A DNA stretch of 64,000 nucleotides from Tamarix chinensis. Taxonomy: Eukaryota; Streptophyta; Magnoliopsida; Caryophyllales; Tamaricaceae. A program made the position numbers and the translations under genes. The notes beneath the pieces were generated by a model. The model did no database searches and had not been told where the DNA came from. It was given only the letters and a program-made list of their open reading frames with translations. The stretch lies in assembly GCA_030549775.1 (NCBI GenBank), contig CM060171.1, positions 2,720,001 through 2,784,000 on the forward strand. Direction: 5' to 3'. This document shows, one piece after another, positions 1 to 12,688 of the stretch. Each line of letters starts with the position of its first letter. The stretch's first letter is position 1.

Positions 1-337
1 CATGTAAATTAAGAAATAAAGAAAAGTACTAAAAAATATCTCTACTTAATGTTATCTATCATAATTAATGACTAGTTATTCTTTACTCTTTGATTGAATA
101 ACATTAATTAATAAACGTAAAAGTTAATTAGGAAGAGAAAGTAAAAGTTTATCAAAATTTGTAGAACATCACTTATATTAAAACAAAAACAAAAATCTAA
201 AATATCTTTTATTTTAAATCGGATAGAGAATTTGATATCCACAAGGAGAAAAAACAGAAGGTCAAATTTAAACAAAACTTGGTATTTGCTTACTAAGTGT
301 ATGAAATATATGATAATAGATTGATTATTGTTGTTTT
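1..337. other. AT-rich spacer, no gene seen
   Basis: AT-rich sequence without a convincing open frame or recognisable repeat. Confidence 0.5.
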
Positions 338-530
338 TAGGGGTGACAATGGGGGTGGGGTGGGGATGATGACCCTATCCCCCAAATCTGAAATTAATAT
401 TAATCCTCAAACCCATCCTAACCCCTAAAATTTTCTTATAGGATATTTCCTCCCATGATCTCTCGTAGGGAGTTGATCCCCATATTCTCATTGATCCTTG
501 CCAACATCATTGTCCCAAAATCAATCCCTA
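338..530. mobile_element. MITE-like element with TAGGG ends
   Basis: The segment opens with TAGGGGTGACAATGGGGG and closes with TCAATCCCTA, so both ends read TAGGG on opposite strands. A GGGACAATG block recurs in inverted form about 20 bp inside the right end. The G-rich, then C-rich layout resembles the small non-autonomous hAT-like elements common in plants. The inverted repeat is short and no target duplication was established. Confidence 0.35.
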
Positions 531-3460
531 AACATGAAACCCAAAACCTAAAAATACTATAACCATAATCCATCATATAATTAATTGGGAACATTAGTAG
601 ATAAGTTTAAGAGACTCCAAAAATACAGTTTGACTAGTATTCATAGAAATAACAAGGATAAGAAGTATAAAACACAAAATGGAGAAGAAGATCAAATTTG
701 AAGCCAACTCGAAAATATAGAGTAGAAGATTGAATTCGAACCCATCTCAAAATTTGAAGGAACTTGTGTAGTAATGGAAGCAAAGACTAAAAATCTTTAT
801 GAATGGAAACAACCAAATAAGAAGCTTTCAACAAAAAAATAAAAATAAATTAAGAAGGTAGAGGCGTAGAGCAAAAAAATAGAGTTGACAAAATTTGACC
901 CGATCCACTCAATCTGAGCAAATCCGACCCGGACAAAACTCAACCTAATATAATTTAAAATTTTCATTAACCTGACCCAACCAAACCTAACCTGACCTGA
1001 ACCTAACCTTTAAAAAAATTAATTACTGTCACTTATCAGTCATTGATACAAGTATACAGAATATCTATTGCAATTTGGGGACTTGTATATATATTATTTT
1101 TAGCTAAAAATATATGATCTTTTCACAAACTCATAAGAATATATGTACTTTTCACAAACTCATAAGCAGTAAGAATAATATTAGATACATAAATTGGTGA
1201 ATCAAACACTCTGAAATTAAAACACTTTAACATTTTTATCATTTTAAATGTTGCTTCGATCCACTTTCCCAAAGATCGAATAATACAAAAATTCATGGGC
1301 TGCATTTTATGCAAACAGTTGATAAACTATTTGCAATTGAAAAACCAACCAAGAGCTTGTTGATGGCCGAAAGCTTGTTGCCGATGAGCCAAAAGTAGAT
1401 ATTACACTAGATGGGAAAACATAAGATAATACCAAGGCCAATCTTGACTTCCACGGGCAGCGTCAACCTACCTCAGCCCAAATATTCCCCCCCCCCCTCC
1501 TTTCTGTACGATAGCCCAACCAAAATATTAATGGTTATGGTTTCCGGCATGTTTAGTGGACTTCAGATCCATTGCTTATTCATGGGTATCGCCGATATAC
1601 CAAAGGCCCGCCCGCCATGATTAACTAAGTCTGCTGGAAGCACCTATGTTACTTTATTTTTCTAATTATGCAAAAGGTGAAAGCATCCTCAAGTTCATAA
1701 GCAGAAACATCAGACAAGCATGCTATTCTTACTTATTTTTTTATGTTAGATATGACAAAAATCTGAAAAAATGAGTTATAATTCAAATATGATACTAAAA
1801 CTAAGACTAAGGATGATGATGAAGACGACGACGATGATGATAATAATAATAGCGAGAACACTTTTTTTTTCTTTTTTTTTTTCCATATTTGTTCAAATCA
1901 GTTGCAAAAATCAGACGAAGGGAAGGAGGCCCAAGTGGGGTATTTGGTATTGTAGTGGAAGGGTGAAGAAAATACATTATATTTTATCTCTCGCGTATAC
2001 TATATTTAAAACCCAAGAAAGTTTTTGTGAAATAATATCCGTTTTATTCGCAAAAGGTTTTATTCCTTTAAAAATATGCTATACACTCAATAGAAAATAG
2101 GGTATATATATCTTTTCACCTTCGTTGCTACCATACCAAGCCAATTCTAAGTGGGTAGTACTTCTGTCGATTGATACCGAAGCTTAAAGAACGATATATC
2201 AAAATAGAACAAGACCGAGGTTTATGAAGGGAGGGACTCATTAGAATAGAAGCGAACCATAGAACCAGAGACATCAACAAAGGAAGGGGAGATAGTCATC
2301 CAACCATGGATAGGAAACAGGTATCAAACCAAAAATAATGGTTTCCTATACCTACCTCATATATGTGTTTTTTTTGGTTTTGGGGGGGGGGGGTAAGAAA
2401 GCCCGTCATAAACGACCCACGAGCATGATCATAATATTTGGTTAATTTCAATTGATATTTTTACATTGGGCGAAAACATAAATAAAAATAAACAAAATGT
2501 TAGTGAGAAGAACTATAAATAAAAATCAAAGTCATAAATCATTGTAATCCATTCGACGAAGTCTCTTCATGGCCCCGTACATCTTAAGCTGAAGCCAAAA
2601 AGCTAAGTGGACTGTAGGGCCTCTAGTACTGTTGGCACATCAGCATCCATCCTCGCACAGCACTGGCAAGAGGCAAAAGTCCCAGAAGAAAGTAAAAGCG
2701 CACAGTTTCAAGCATGCTTTCAGGTCTTCTTACGCTTCTCATCGCCGAACCGAAAAATGTTAAAAAAAGAAAGAAGAGATGATTGATTTTATTCTAAACG
2801 CGACGGCTCGGCCCTGTTTAAAAAAGAAAGAAGAGGAATCTTACTTCACATTAAAGCGGTTGTTGCTGAGCCACAGAATTAAGTACTATATATACTATCC
2901 AGCATCCTTCCCTTTAGTGTTTTTTCCCCAGCATTATCTGAACATGATGTGCCTGGGATTTCATTCTTCACCACTATACCAACATCGCATTGGTTAGGTT
3001 ATTTGGGGCGTTTCTAACTAGATTTCTTATTGGGCTTTTGTGCCCCTTCTCGATATTCCTCATCTCAGGCCTCTTTATTATATGCCAAATAATTGTTCGG
3101 CTTTCATGCTCCTTCTATAAATTTGAATATTTACAGACCTGAGTTATGTTTCATTCTAAAGTCAAATATTAATGGATTCCACTCCCAACCACTAAGTTAT
3201 AACGTCAGTTCGTATAATAGAGATGCAAGTTCAACCATTTAACACGAGTAATTATTCATATTACAAGGCGACAGATTTCAACTTCTGACATTAGGCACTC
3301 AAGACCACTATACCCAAACCTCATGGATATGTATATACCTATTCCATATGAATCAGGAAAACGTATGGCACAAAATCCTGACAAAAGACAAAGTAGCCAG
3401 CAGCACCATATCAAGTTTAGTGGAATTTCCGTTGCTGGTCGCTACGTACAATTGCTTACT
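531..3460. other. Intergenic, with a short (A)CCCGACC-rich patch
   Basis: No gene is recognised. At about 895-1010 lies a patch rich in TGACCCGA/CCTGACC motifs like the larger block at 6.2-7.6 kb, probably a fragment of the same repeat type. At 1120-1170 the motif TTTTCACAAACTCATAAG occurs twice in tandem. Poly-C, poly-T and poly-G runs lie near 1488, 1860 and 2384. The open frames of 60-109 codons here are of unremarkable composition and have no family signature. The 2560-2720 interval is less AT-rich and may be low-copy sequence. Confidence 0.4.
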
Positions 3461-3939
3461 ATTTGGTTCTAAAAAAATTTAAGGGAAAGAAAATTAAAAT
3501 TAAAATACTTTCCTTTAAATTTTTCTTAAAAAAAATTATATAGTTAATATCTAACAATTTTGTACCATCTTTTTTTTTCCTATTTTATTATCTCATGTAA
3601 ACCAAATACAAAAAATTATTTTCTTCATCATTTTCTTTCTCTTCTTTAAAACTTTCCATGAACCAAATGGAGCATAATGCTTCCTAAAAATTGCCATTAC
3701 AGTTGATATCAATCTACTGGTAATATATCACTGTTCCATTTAGTTCATGGAAAGTTTTGAAAAAATAAAGAAAATAAAGAGAAAAATAATTTTTTTTATT
3801 TGGTTTACATGAGATAATGAAATAGAAAAAGAGTAAAAAATACAATTGATAAAAATTAACTATATAATTTTATTTGAGAAAAATTCTAAGAAAAATATTT
3901 TAATTTTAATTTTTTTCTTAAACTTTTTTAGTTCATCAA
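3461..3939. mobile_element. Two MITE copies in inverted orientation (fold-back)
   Basis: A left copy at 3461-3668 begins ATTTGGTTC and ends GAACCAAAT, a perfect 9-bp terminal inverted repeat. A second copy at about 3738-3939 is its reverse complement with mutations; it starts ATTTAGTTCATGG and ends near TTTTTTAGTTCAT. Stretches such as the ACATGAGATAAT block and TAACTATATAATTTT pair across the two arms. The spacer between them is about 69 bp. Transcription through the locus would give a long imperfect hairpin. Confidence 0.6.
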
Positions 3940-4399
3940 AGTTGCTGATTTTCTAATTTTACATCGTTACCTTCAAAAGTATTGGAACGGTCAAATCCTG
4001 CTATACTTGTATGTGGTAACTAAAATACGTGAAAGTTTCAATGTCTCAAGTCGGAAAAGCTAGACATAGCCGGCTGTCACGAAAGGCAAAAGTTTGGGAT
4101 GATAGATGCACGCCTCTGGCTCTCTCAGTGGCTTTGGTTGGGTTTAGGCATTTAACCTATTACCTATGAATGAATTATCTATTGACAACTTTGATTCCTT
4201 ATATTTAATTGCAATCAATTAAGACCGCGTACACTTCTATAGTTTCCTGCACTCTTCCATAGCTTCAGTTCATGGCGTACGCAGGATCTTGGAAGCGCAT
4301 CAGAGAATCTTCCCCTAAGGACATTACAGTAAATTAAGTACCCACCTTCGGTCACTACCCGACTATTATTATAGTGTTCTGTTTAACTTTTCCCCTGTC
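3940..4399. other. Upstream region of the GDU-like gene
   Basis: Non-repetitive sequence between the fold-back element and the TATA box of the GDU-like gene. It probably holds the promoter, but I recognise no specific regulatory element apart from the TATA box. Confidence 0.35.
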
Positions 4400-4404
4400 T
4401 ATAA
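4400..4404 (+). promoter_or_regulatory. TATA box of the GDU-like gene
   Basis: TATAA followed by GTACAC lies 164 bp upstream of the start codon. A transcript starting near 4430 would carry a GA-rich 5' leader (repeated GAGA at about 4444-4473), a common form of plant 5' UTR. No experimental start site is known to me. Confidence 0.45.
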
Positions 4405-4567
4405 GTACACATGGGCTTACATAAACATTACCAATACCAAAGAGGGGAGAGAGAGAGTGAGAGAGAAAGAGAGCCCCCAATTAAACGGTAAGACAAAATT
4501 ACTCCTGTTAGGTGAGTTGAAGAGAAAGTGAACAGAAGGAAACTGAAATATACAACAAATCAAACTC

Positions 4568-4849
4568 ATGACGTCATCTGGTTCTGGTGTATGGAATACT
4601 CCAACTCCTTATCTATTTGGGAGCTTAGCTCTGGTCTTCGGTCTCATCGCAAGCGCATTAGCTCTTATCATAGTATGCTCTCACCGGAAATTCTCTCCGA
4701 GCCGAGAGGATGATGGTACGCAAAGTGTTAACCAGCAGGAGCACTACTTGAAGCCGAAAGTTGCTGTCGTTATGGCCGGAGAAGACAGGCCCACGTATCT
4801 CGGAACTCCGGTATCTTGTTCCGGAAAATGCGGCGATCACAACGTCTAG
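4568..4849 (+). CDS. GLUTAMINE DUMPER-like single-pass membrane protein
   Basis: Intact single-exon gene of 93 aa. Members of the plant GLUTAMINE DUMPER (GDU) family are small membrane proteins whose overexpression raises amino-acid export; known partners include the LOG2-type ubiquitin ligase. Seen here: a short N-terminus with a W-N-T-P-T-P-Y-L-F-G lead-in at residues 9-18, one hydrophobic segment at about 15-37, a basic stop (SHRK), and the cytosolic family motif as VVMAG at 67-71 inside K-V-A-V-V-M-A-G-E-D-R-P-T. The canonical motif is VIMAG, so Val replaces Ile. Absence of introns and the size both fit the family, although many members are somewhat longer. The start at 4568 is chosen because it leaves the usual short N-terminus before the membrane segment. 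A 61-codon frame overlapping the N-terminal half in another phase begins with GTG and is a shadow. Confidence 0.88.
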   Translation: MTSSGSGVWNTPTPYLFGSLALVFGLIASALALIIVCSHRKFSPSREDDGTQSVNQQEHYLKPKVAVVMAGEDRPTYLGTPVSCSGKCGDHNV

Positions 4850-4982
4850 GCTTTGGTTACGTATGTAGGATCGGCTAGGAGCTTTCCTTCGTCGTCTTCT
4901 TGATCTTACCCAGTTTGAGATACTATATTATATATACGTACGCATATGCATCACGTATGTTTTTTAGATACGTGTGTATGTC

Positions 4983-4988
4983 AATAAA
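4983..4988 (+). terminator. Candidate poly(A) signal of the GDU-like gene
   Basis: AATAAA lies 134 bp after the stop codon, a plausible distance for a plant polyadenylation signal. This is inference from motif and position only. Confidence 0.4.
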
Positions 4989-5639
4989 TTTATCAGAGGG
5001 CAGATGCTCCAGTGTTTCTACCCTGAAGGAAGGACGGACTAATTGACAACATATGGAGTAACCCACTATATTTATCTATGTTTTCTTTCGCTCTCTTCTC
5101 CGTTAATATGAGACAACTCACATCTGGATTCTCGACAAAAACTTTAAATTAGCTAGGGAAATTGTAGTTAAGCCTGCCGATGTTTCAAAGGTCAATTGAT
5201 GCTTCATATAGACGGAGTTTGTTGTGCTGCTGTGTGCACTGGTTATGGCCTCTCCAGTCTCCACCTTCTTCTCTGACCAAAACAGAGTTGAAATCAACCA
5301 AGGAAAAGAAATAAGCTTTTTGATACTTGGGCAGCTTCATTTAGTGTAATGTTCGAATATCTAAATAAGCTATCTTTTAGCTTATTTGTCTTTCAAAAAG
5401 TTTATTCTATTAGAATGAAAAATTTTGTGTGGACAACATAAGCTTGTAAAATTATCTAAATGATAAATTATTTTGCACCAAAAAAACTCTTATTTGGTAA
5501 GTTTATTCAAGTAACTTTTGAGGAAAGCTCATGATAGCTATTTAGGTTTACTTTTTGCAAACTTTTTAATTAGTTATATCAAATATGTTTCTAAGAGAAT
5601 ATGGAAAGGGGGAGAAAAAAACTCTTAAGATCAAATTTA
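4989..5639. other. Intergenic
   Basis: Downstream flank of the GDU-like gene, increasingly AT-rich. No gene, RNA or clear element is recognised. Confidence 0.4.
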
Positions 5640-5893
5640 ACAAAAGGATTATAATTGTAGAAAAATTATCCTAACATTTTAAGATATTCAAAGTGTGAAA
5701 ATTGAACTGTATCAGAAGTTTTATTATTAGAGCATCTATAATGTATTTTTCTTAAAAAAAAATTAACAAAAAGGTTATAAGTGTAGAAAAATTATCTTAA
5801 ATTTAAAGTTATCCTAAAAATTTCAGATATTCGAAGTGTGAAAATTGAAGAGTATCAAAATTTTTATTATTGGAGCACATATAATGTATTTTT
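5640..5893. repeat. Tandem duplication, about 127-bp period
   Basis: Two diverged copies, about 5640-5750 and 5765-5893, share the order ACAAAA(A)GG-TTATAA, GTAGAAAAATTATC, AGATATTC-AAGTGTGAAAATTGAA, TTTTTATTATT-GAGCA, and ATAATGTATTTTT. The GAGCAT...ATAATGTA block resembles termini of small plant DNA transposons, so this may be a duplicated MITE end. Confidence 0.5.
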
Positions 5894-6199
5894 TTAATGA
5901 AAAAAGATATTCTTTATTAATAACAATAACAAAAAATCTATCCATAAATAGGATTATCATTTGATATTTATAGATTAATATAAATCAAAAGTTAAATAGT
6001 ATAAAGAGTGAATGATTCGTGATATGATTGATGAAAATAATTAAGTGTTATAAATTTGAGATAGTGTAATATGAAGTAGAGAATTGAATGTGATATAAAT
6101 TAATAAAAGTAGAAGATATGAAAAAATGATGGGATAATCTAATTTGGTACCTCAAATTTAAGGTAATAACTTTGATGGTCTAAAAACATTTATAAAGAC
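5894..6199. other. AT-rich spacer
   Basis: No gene or recognisable element seen. Confidence 0.4.
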
Positions 6200-7620
6200 A
6201 GGGAGGTGTTATTAGAATTGGCAAAAAATGTTATCTAACCCGACCCGACTTAACATAATAAATTCATTGACTTGACTCGATCCAAAACTCACCCTACCCG
6301 ATGCTGACCCGATCCTAACCCATAACTCGCCATCAACCCAACCCATTATTAGCTCCACCTATTATCAACTCGACTTAACTTGACAACACCAAATTTGATA
6401 TTAACTAGTTATAATAATAAAAAGATATACATGTCTTATTATTTATTTAAAAATTTTAAAATATATTATTAGTTAAATTTTACTTATTTTTCTTACTTTT
6501 ATTGTGAACTTACTTATTTACCTATTTTTAGTGTAAAAATACAACTTTAAAAAGTTATAATAAAAAAAAAGATCAATTAATAATACATTATTAATCACAT
6601 TCTTACATGAAGTTAAACTTAATAATTATCTACAAGGTTAATGAGTTAAATCAATTTTGGTGGTCAATGTTTGATTTGGCCAAAATCTAAAGTGAATCGA
6701 TCTATAATTAACTCTGTCCGAATTCAGCATGACCCATCAAAACCTAACAAGACCTAATTCATTAAATTAACCCAAATCTAACTCATCAAATTAACTCAAA
6801 CACAAAATCACACGAATACGATATTGCTCTGCCTAAACCCAACCCAATAAGGATGTAAATGGGGCGAGTTGAAGGTGGGTATGTCTATACCTATATCCGT
6901 ACTTGTGCTCGTACCTGATAAAAAAAAAGTGTACTTGTATTTCAAATGGGTATCTACTAATACATCTATATCCGTATCCGTTAGATATCTATTATCCGAT
7001 AGATAATCCATTTACCTTTTAATGGATATTATCCAGTGGATAAATTCTTTATCTTAAGAATACACCCATTTAGAGTTAAGCCGAATAACAATTTTAACCG
7101 TAATTTATACTATATTTATTTTAAAATTAAGGATAAAAGGTAATTATATATCTGTTAAATGGGTACTCATATAGATACAAGTACGGATATGAATATTCTA
7201 TATTCGTATCCATACCTGAACCTGACACGTATTTTTTTCTAACCTCCATAGCCATTTATCCATACTTGTTTAAGTATTCGACGGATAAAATCCACCTCAT
7301 TTGCATCCCTAGACCCGACCCAACAAGTTAGCCCAAAATAATCCAACCCAACCTGAATTGAATTCAAACTATCTCAGCCAAAACCCGATCTAACTTGATA
7401 AATTAACTTGAAACAATCCAAATTTCAAACTACTCGAACTTGAATCCAATACGACCCAAATAGTAATATGACCTGAAATGATCCAAATATGAAATGATCC
7501 TACCTGACACACAATCGACCCGTAAAGAAAAATTACCGATAAGTAACTCGACCTGAAAATAATCCAACCTGTTATAACTCGACCCGATCCCCACTTGTCT
7601 GACCCAATTGACACCTATAA
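6200..7620. repeat. AACCCGACC-rich repeat, probably non-autonomous DNA element
   Basis: Both flanks of this block are rich in short CGACCCGA, AACCCGACC and TAACTCGACC motifs (6235-6370 and 7312-7600). The right end reads CAATTGACACCTATAAG, the reverse of the TAGGTGTCAATTG start frequent in plant hAT-like MITEs. No transposase is encoded. The left boundary is approximate. A separate element is nested inside at 6848-7311. Confidence 0.4.
6848..7311. mobile_element. Nested MITE with about 19-bp inverted ends
   Basis: The left end TAAGGATGTAAATGGGGCG and the right end (reverse complement TAGGGATGCAAATGAGGTG) match at 15 of 19 positions. The interior is built of degenerate ATATCCGTATCCG and GGATAATATCC motifs and has no coding capacity. 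It splits the surrounding AACCCGACC-rich repeat, which resumes immediately on both sides. Ends of this type are common in small non-autonomous plant hAT elements. Confidence 0.55.
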
Positions 7621-9959
7621 GTGTTTTGCTACCTTGCATTCTTACACTATTTTAATATTTAATAGATTATCTAACCACAAAAGTGACCGTCAGTCGAGGA
7701 TGTCTCTTTACGTTTCATTATCCAATATCATATTGTTTTGAGCATGTTTGGGGTTGAATCTCACATCCTTGTTCTTGTGTGAGCTATTGTTGGCTTAGGT
7801 CTTCGATTGTTAGACTTAATATATCTTCGGATGCTACAATCCTCCTCTTCTTCTGTAAATAATAATAATAAGTGACAATATGTATGAGTTACCCCACAAC
7901 TTCATGAAACCATGGTTAAGATCGACTTGGGTTTGAGAACCTTGGATCTTAAATTTTAGTCCTCTCTCATCGGCATATGGTATACTTCATCATCTCATGA
8001 TTAAGACTTGCGGTTGAGTATATTAGATTTCATGGTCTGATGTCCTGCATTTGTTTAACTGTTTGGGTATTTAAAATCTCCTAAAGATACAAGAAACAGA
8101 TGCAGGAGTTAAAACCTTGTTCATAATTGATAAACTACTACACCAATTTGAAAAAAGAAAAAAAAACCGGCGAAGTAAATGTGACATAATATCTTTATTC
8201 AACTCCCTTAAGAACTTACTTTCATTTGCAATAAATTTCAGGAGCGAATCACAAAGAAATTAACTGAAGTGACAATGCATTGCTGATGAATACAATCATG
8301 ACATATGTTCACATGATATGATACAATTTTTGCCGAGGAATAGAATGGATCCTATGATATGATCGTGTCATATATTAATTCATAGTACGTGATTTTATTT
8401 TCCTTACTTTTATAACAAAAAGGAATAGATTCGGGCAACGACCGGCTATAACATATTTGATGGTTCGGTTTCCATTTATACGTCTAAAGATATTTTCTGT
8501 ATTTTGAAGCTATATCTTATTGTGAAATCTCAGAAACTCATCAACGAATAATTTCAAATACTTAGCATAGCACCTTTAGCCTTTTTATATTATATAAGTT
8601 GTGCTAGCAATCATGCGGGTCATGTCATTATTAGGTCGGATTATCACCGTTTTGAATAAACTCATATCATATTATAAGATTGAATATGTCTCAAATCATT
8701 TTAATATTGCTCATGTAATATAATATTTATTAATTTAATATGATATCCAACTCAATATGATCCTAAAAAATAAATATTCAATCTAGTCAATAAAAAATTT
8801 AAATAAATTAAATATTTAATTTGATAAATACAAATAATATCTGAATTATTGAAACATATATATTTAAGTAAGTTTATAAACATCAACCCTTTTGTGACCA
8901 TTAGAAATAATTAAAAATTCCTTATAGTTTAAAACAATTATATAATTACTTTAGTAACTATATAATCCTTTGATGATCATCATAATACAAAATTTAATTT
9001 TGTAGTTAACTCCTAAGGTTTGTTTATTTTATAGGTTCAAAGCTCAATAATATATTTTTAACACTTTTAGAATGATATATGACTCCTATTTGTATATGTA
9101 CATAAATAATATTTGACTTTTGATCTTTATTTTTCAATATTTCATTATAAAAGTTTTTTAAATTGATAAATTATAACACTTTATGAAAATTGTATATTTA
9201 TCCAATCTAATTGATATAAGATCTGTCTTTGTAGATATCTTAATTATCATATATCAAATTATATTGATTGAATTGAATATTCAAATTGACATATATAATA
9301 ATTTATTTTTAATATCCTTAGATTTCAATGTTGGATAATTTTAGGTCATTTTATACTCCCAAGTCAAGTTAGATCAAAATCGGATGACTTCAGATTTAGG
9401 TAAATTCAAAAATTTTTATTTTTAGTTTGGTTTTGGGTTAGATTCAAATAATGCAAATTATTCTCTTTTTCTAATTAGGCTTGGATCAATTTCAGGTCAT
9501 TTTGGATTTTGGTCATGTTCATGCCATTTTTTTTATTCCAAGATGTAATTAGGTCTAATAATTTTGAGCTCGCTTAATCTGATTTATCTTATTCTTGGAG
9601 TTTAGTTTTATTGAGTCCATGTAATTTATTTTATTTTATATTTGGAGTTGTTGTGAATTTATGATCAACTTTTCAATTTTGGAAGTTTTTCTTTTAATTG
9701 AATCACTTACTTCTTTATTTTAGGGTATACCTTATAATTTATCTCCATTATAAATAGGATTATGTTGAGCTTGGGTTTTATTTTAATTTTATGTTATATT
9801 CATATCTAATGCAATCTTTTTATGATATGAACTTATATTGACCATTAAGAATTGATAATGAATTAAGGCTTGTTTGTAAGGTTGTCCTCTTGTTTTTATA
9901 ATAGCTCAATCACAATCATACGATCATTTTTTTATAATAATAGTAATAGTAATAATAAT
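7621..9959. other. AT-rich intergenic sequence
   Basis: No credible gene is seen. Short patches such as GGTCATGTCATTATTAGGTCGGATTATCACC near 8620-8650 and AGGTCATTTTGGATTTTGGTC near 9510 suggest decayed non-autonomous elements, but I could not define ends. Confidence 0.35.
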
Positions 9960-10818
9960 AAATTTTGATATATAATATGATAAGGTGTGGTGAAGTGTGG
10001 ATTTGATTAAGTTAGTAAGAAGTTTTGAGGTACTTAAGTGAAATAAGGGCAAAGTGGTTAATTCGAGGTTAATTATTGGAATTTAAAGTTATATAAGTAT
10101 TATTTGGGTTTAAATATGTTAAGTATGGTGGGTATTCAATTTGAGGTAGTTATTAATATTATGTAAAAATGGCTTAAAATGGGTTTAGAAAACCTTAGGG
10201 GTATAAGTGGTATTTTATATATAAAATATTGGAGTTAAGTCTTGATTTTTAGATATGATGTTTATAATGATACTGGGATGTGGTGTTAAATTTGGTATTG
10301 TAGGGAGCTTTATGGATGAAGTTATAAGTTGAAGGTGAATTAGGGTTTTATGAAGGCATTTTAGTCTTTTCATGTGTGTAATGTCTCATATTGTACTTGT
10401 TATATTCCTTATTCCTAAGAAATTTTTATGTGTTTATAAAATATTAATTGGATTAACCATAATGCATTTAAGTGTTTCAAGAATAATTGGTGTTGGTATG
10501 AATTTAGTGGTAATCTGTAATTCTTGTAATAAATGATAAGCAATGTATGTTGTGATAAGGTAATGGTAATATAAGTAGTAGTACCATGATGTTCAATAGA
10601 ACAATTGGTAAATTTATATATGATAAGTGTTTTATTAATGTTTAAATTAATAATTAAAGTAAAATATCACGTAAGTTAGGACTGAGTTGTACTATTTATT
10701 TATATTATCATTTTTTTAGATTGTTGTGGCGCCTATGATTCATGGTAGTTGCGATAAATGAAGTGTCTATAGATGTACTCTATATTAACTATTTCACCTG
10801 CTTATAAATACAGTCACA

Positions 10819-10863
<45 letters not shown>

Positions 10864-11613
10864 GGACTAGGATTTATTAGGAGCATTTTGCCCTAGAAGA
10901 GTTGCTATGATGTGGTATTGTTCAATCGATTGTGAAATAGTGGTCAAGTGCATTCTACACTCGGAGGTGTATTATGTTGTGATGTTATTCCACAAGTTAT
11001 AAAATAGTGGGGTCCTTGAACTCTATGTGACTAAGTAAATTGAATATTATTATCACCTAATTTTTAACCATAATATGTTTCTCTTGGGCCATCCTATACC
11101 ATGAATATTTACTTATGTATAGCATCTATCTTGTTATATGAACCATGCATGTTATGCATGCCTTAAACTATTAACGTGTATTGTTACCTTACTTAGTATG
11201 TGACATATCAATTATCCTTTTTATAGGTGTGATTCATTCCCACAAACACATATTGTCTTGTTTGCAAGTATAAATTGATTCAATGCTTTCATGTGATTAC
11301 CTATGGTGAGTGTTTATCTAGGTTGATATTAGTTATTTGTTATCCGAATATCCGTCTCTCACTGGGCTTTTAGCTTTCTATTTTTTATTGCACCTATTTT
11401 CTTCTCTATGTTTTGTAATATTTTATCGTTGTGGGATCAAGTGCTTCTCATACATGATACCTAAATATGAGTTACTTTTTAACCTTACACCCATCATAGA
11501 TTAGGTAAAGGGAATATCTTTTCTATATCGAATACAACGTAACACCTAATATTTTATTATTATTGCTTCTACAAAAAATAAAAAATTTCAATGGTAAATT
11601 TTGGGATGTTATA
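9960..11613 (+). repeat. Partial long LTR (chromovirus-type) fragment
   Basis: The right part aligns by eye with the solo LTRs at 41594-44425 and 58975-62755. Shared marks are an ATATCACGTAAGTTAGGACTGAG block (the others have a similar 'reactive to cold spacer' order AAAGTGAAAGA.CACATGAGT), GGAGCATTTTGCCCTA, ATAGTGG-GGTCC, and a terminal TGTTATA. The left boundary is not resolved and a canonical TG start was not found, so this is probably a truncated LTR. It contains a (CT)n tract. Confidence 0.45.
10819..10861. repeat. (CT)n microsatellite
   Basis: Uninterrupted CT dinucleotides, about 21 units, inside the LTR fragment. Confidence 0.95.
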
Positions 11614-12535
11614 ACCATCCCCTCACATGTGCACACCATTTATGCACCTCATCCCATGTACTTACCTTCACATGCATATAACATGAAAACTTATAGTGAA
11701 GAGGGGAAAAAGAGGTCGACAAATAGAGAGAGGAAAAAAATGAAGGGGAGGACGGTTGGTGTTAAAGGATAAAATTGGATCAAAATGTCTGTTTTAAATA
11801 GCAAATATTTAGTATCAAAGTATGAGTTGCTTTAGAGTATGTTTGATTAGTCAACTAAGTTAGTTTATATCTTATGTGACCACAAAAAACTTTTAGCTAA
11901 TCATTTCAGGCATACAATTTTTTTTCCTCTTGAGGTGAAAATTGGCAAGCGTTATTATGCAAAGTTGTGTTTAAATATCAAGTGTTTCGAATCCATTTTT
12001 TTTATATTGTCCACCTATATGATAATTGTGACATTAGTCTGATAATTTATACTTAGTATTATAAACTTCCATGAATCAAAATAAAAGTTATGTTTAAATA
12101 TTAGGATACTTAGAATCCCTATACAAATAAAATAAATATGAGATATATGCATATAAAAATGTCACCAAACTATCCTCATTAATGAACAAAAATCAATATC
12201 TTTGACTTAGTCTTTATTTTCTTGTTTCATCATAATTATTCTATATTTCTTCAATAGCATAATCAATCCTATACTAAAGATGGATGCATATTTAAAACAA
12301 ATGAAAATGGTCTTTTTTATGTCCTATTTTAACTGTGTTTCAAGAATTTACAATGTTGGAAGATAAATAAAAGTACTATTTTCTTCGTCTGTAATTTTAT
12401 GTCACTCAATTATTAAAGCTAACGGTGCAACAAAGCAGTAATATATATATTATAGTAATTTTCTATCATCTTAGAGTAATTATTTTGCTGGTGATTAAAT
12501 GAGTATCTTAAACATTACTTTGTGTGGGGGGGGGG
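11614..12535. other. Intergenic
   Basis: No gene recognised. The segment ends in a run of Gs directly before the hAT element. Confidence 0.4.
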
Positions 12536-12670
12536 CAGGGATGGAGCCAATTAAGAGTTCATGGAGTCGCCTGACCCCATGGATTTTTTAAAATTATATA
12601 TTATGTATACAAAAAAAGGCTTCTAGAGCATTGGTTGGAAATCTATAAATGGACTTAAATGAAGCAAAGG

Positions 12671-12688
12671 GTCCTGAGTTCAAACCCC
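12671..12688 (+). promoter_or_regulatory. tRNA B-box-like motif near the hAT left end
   Basis: AGTTCAAACCC at 12677-12687 sits in a context like a tRNA T-arm (GTCCTGAGTTCAAACCCC). It resembles the Pol III B box GGTTCGANNCC. No matching A box or full tRNA fold was seen, so it may be a relic of a tRNA-derived fragment or chance. Confidence 0.3.

Noticed and set aside
1411..2100. 69- and 109-codon plus-strand frames
   Set aside because: They run through poly-C, poly-T and GAT/GAC-rich low-complexity sequence and have no homologous pattern I recognise.
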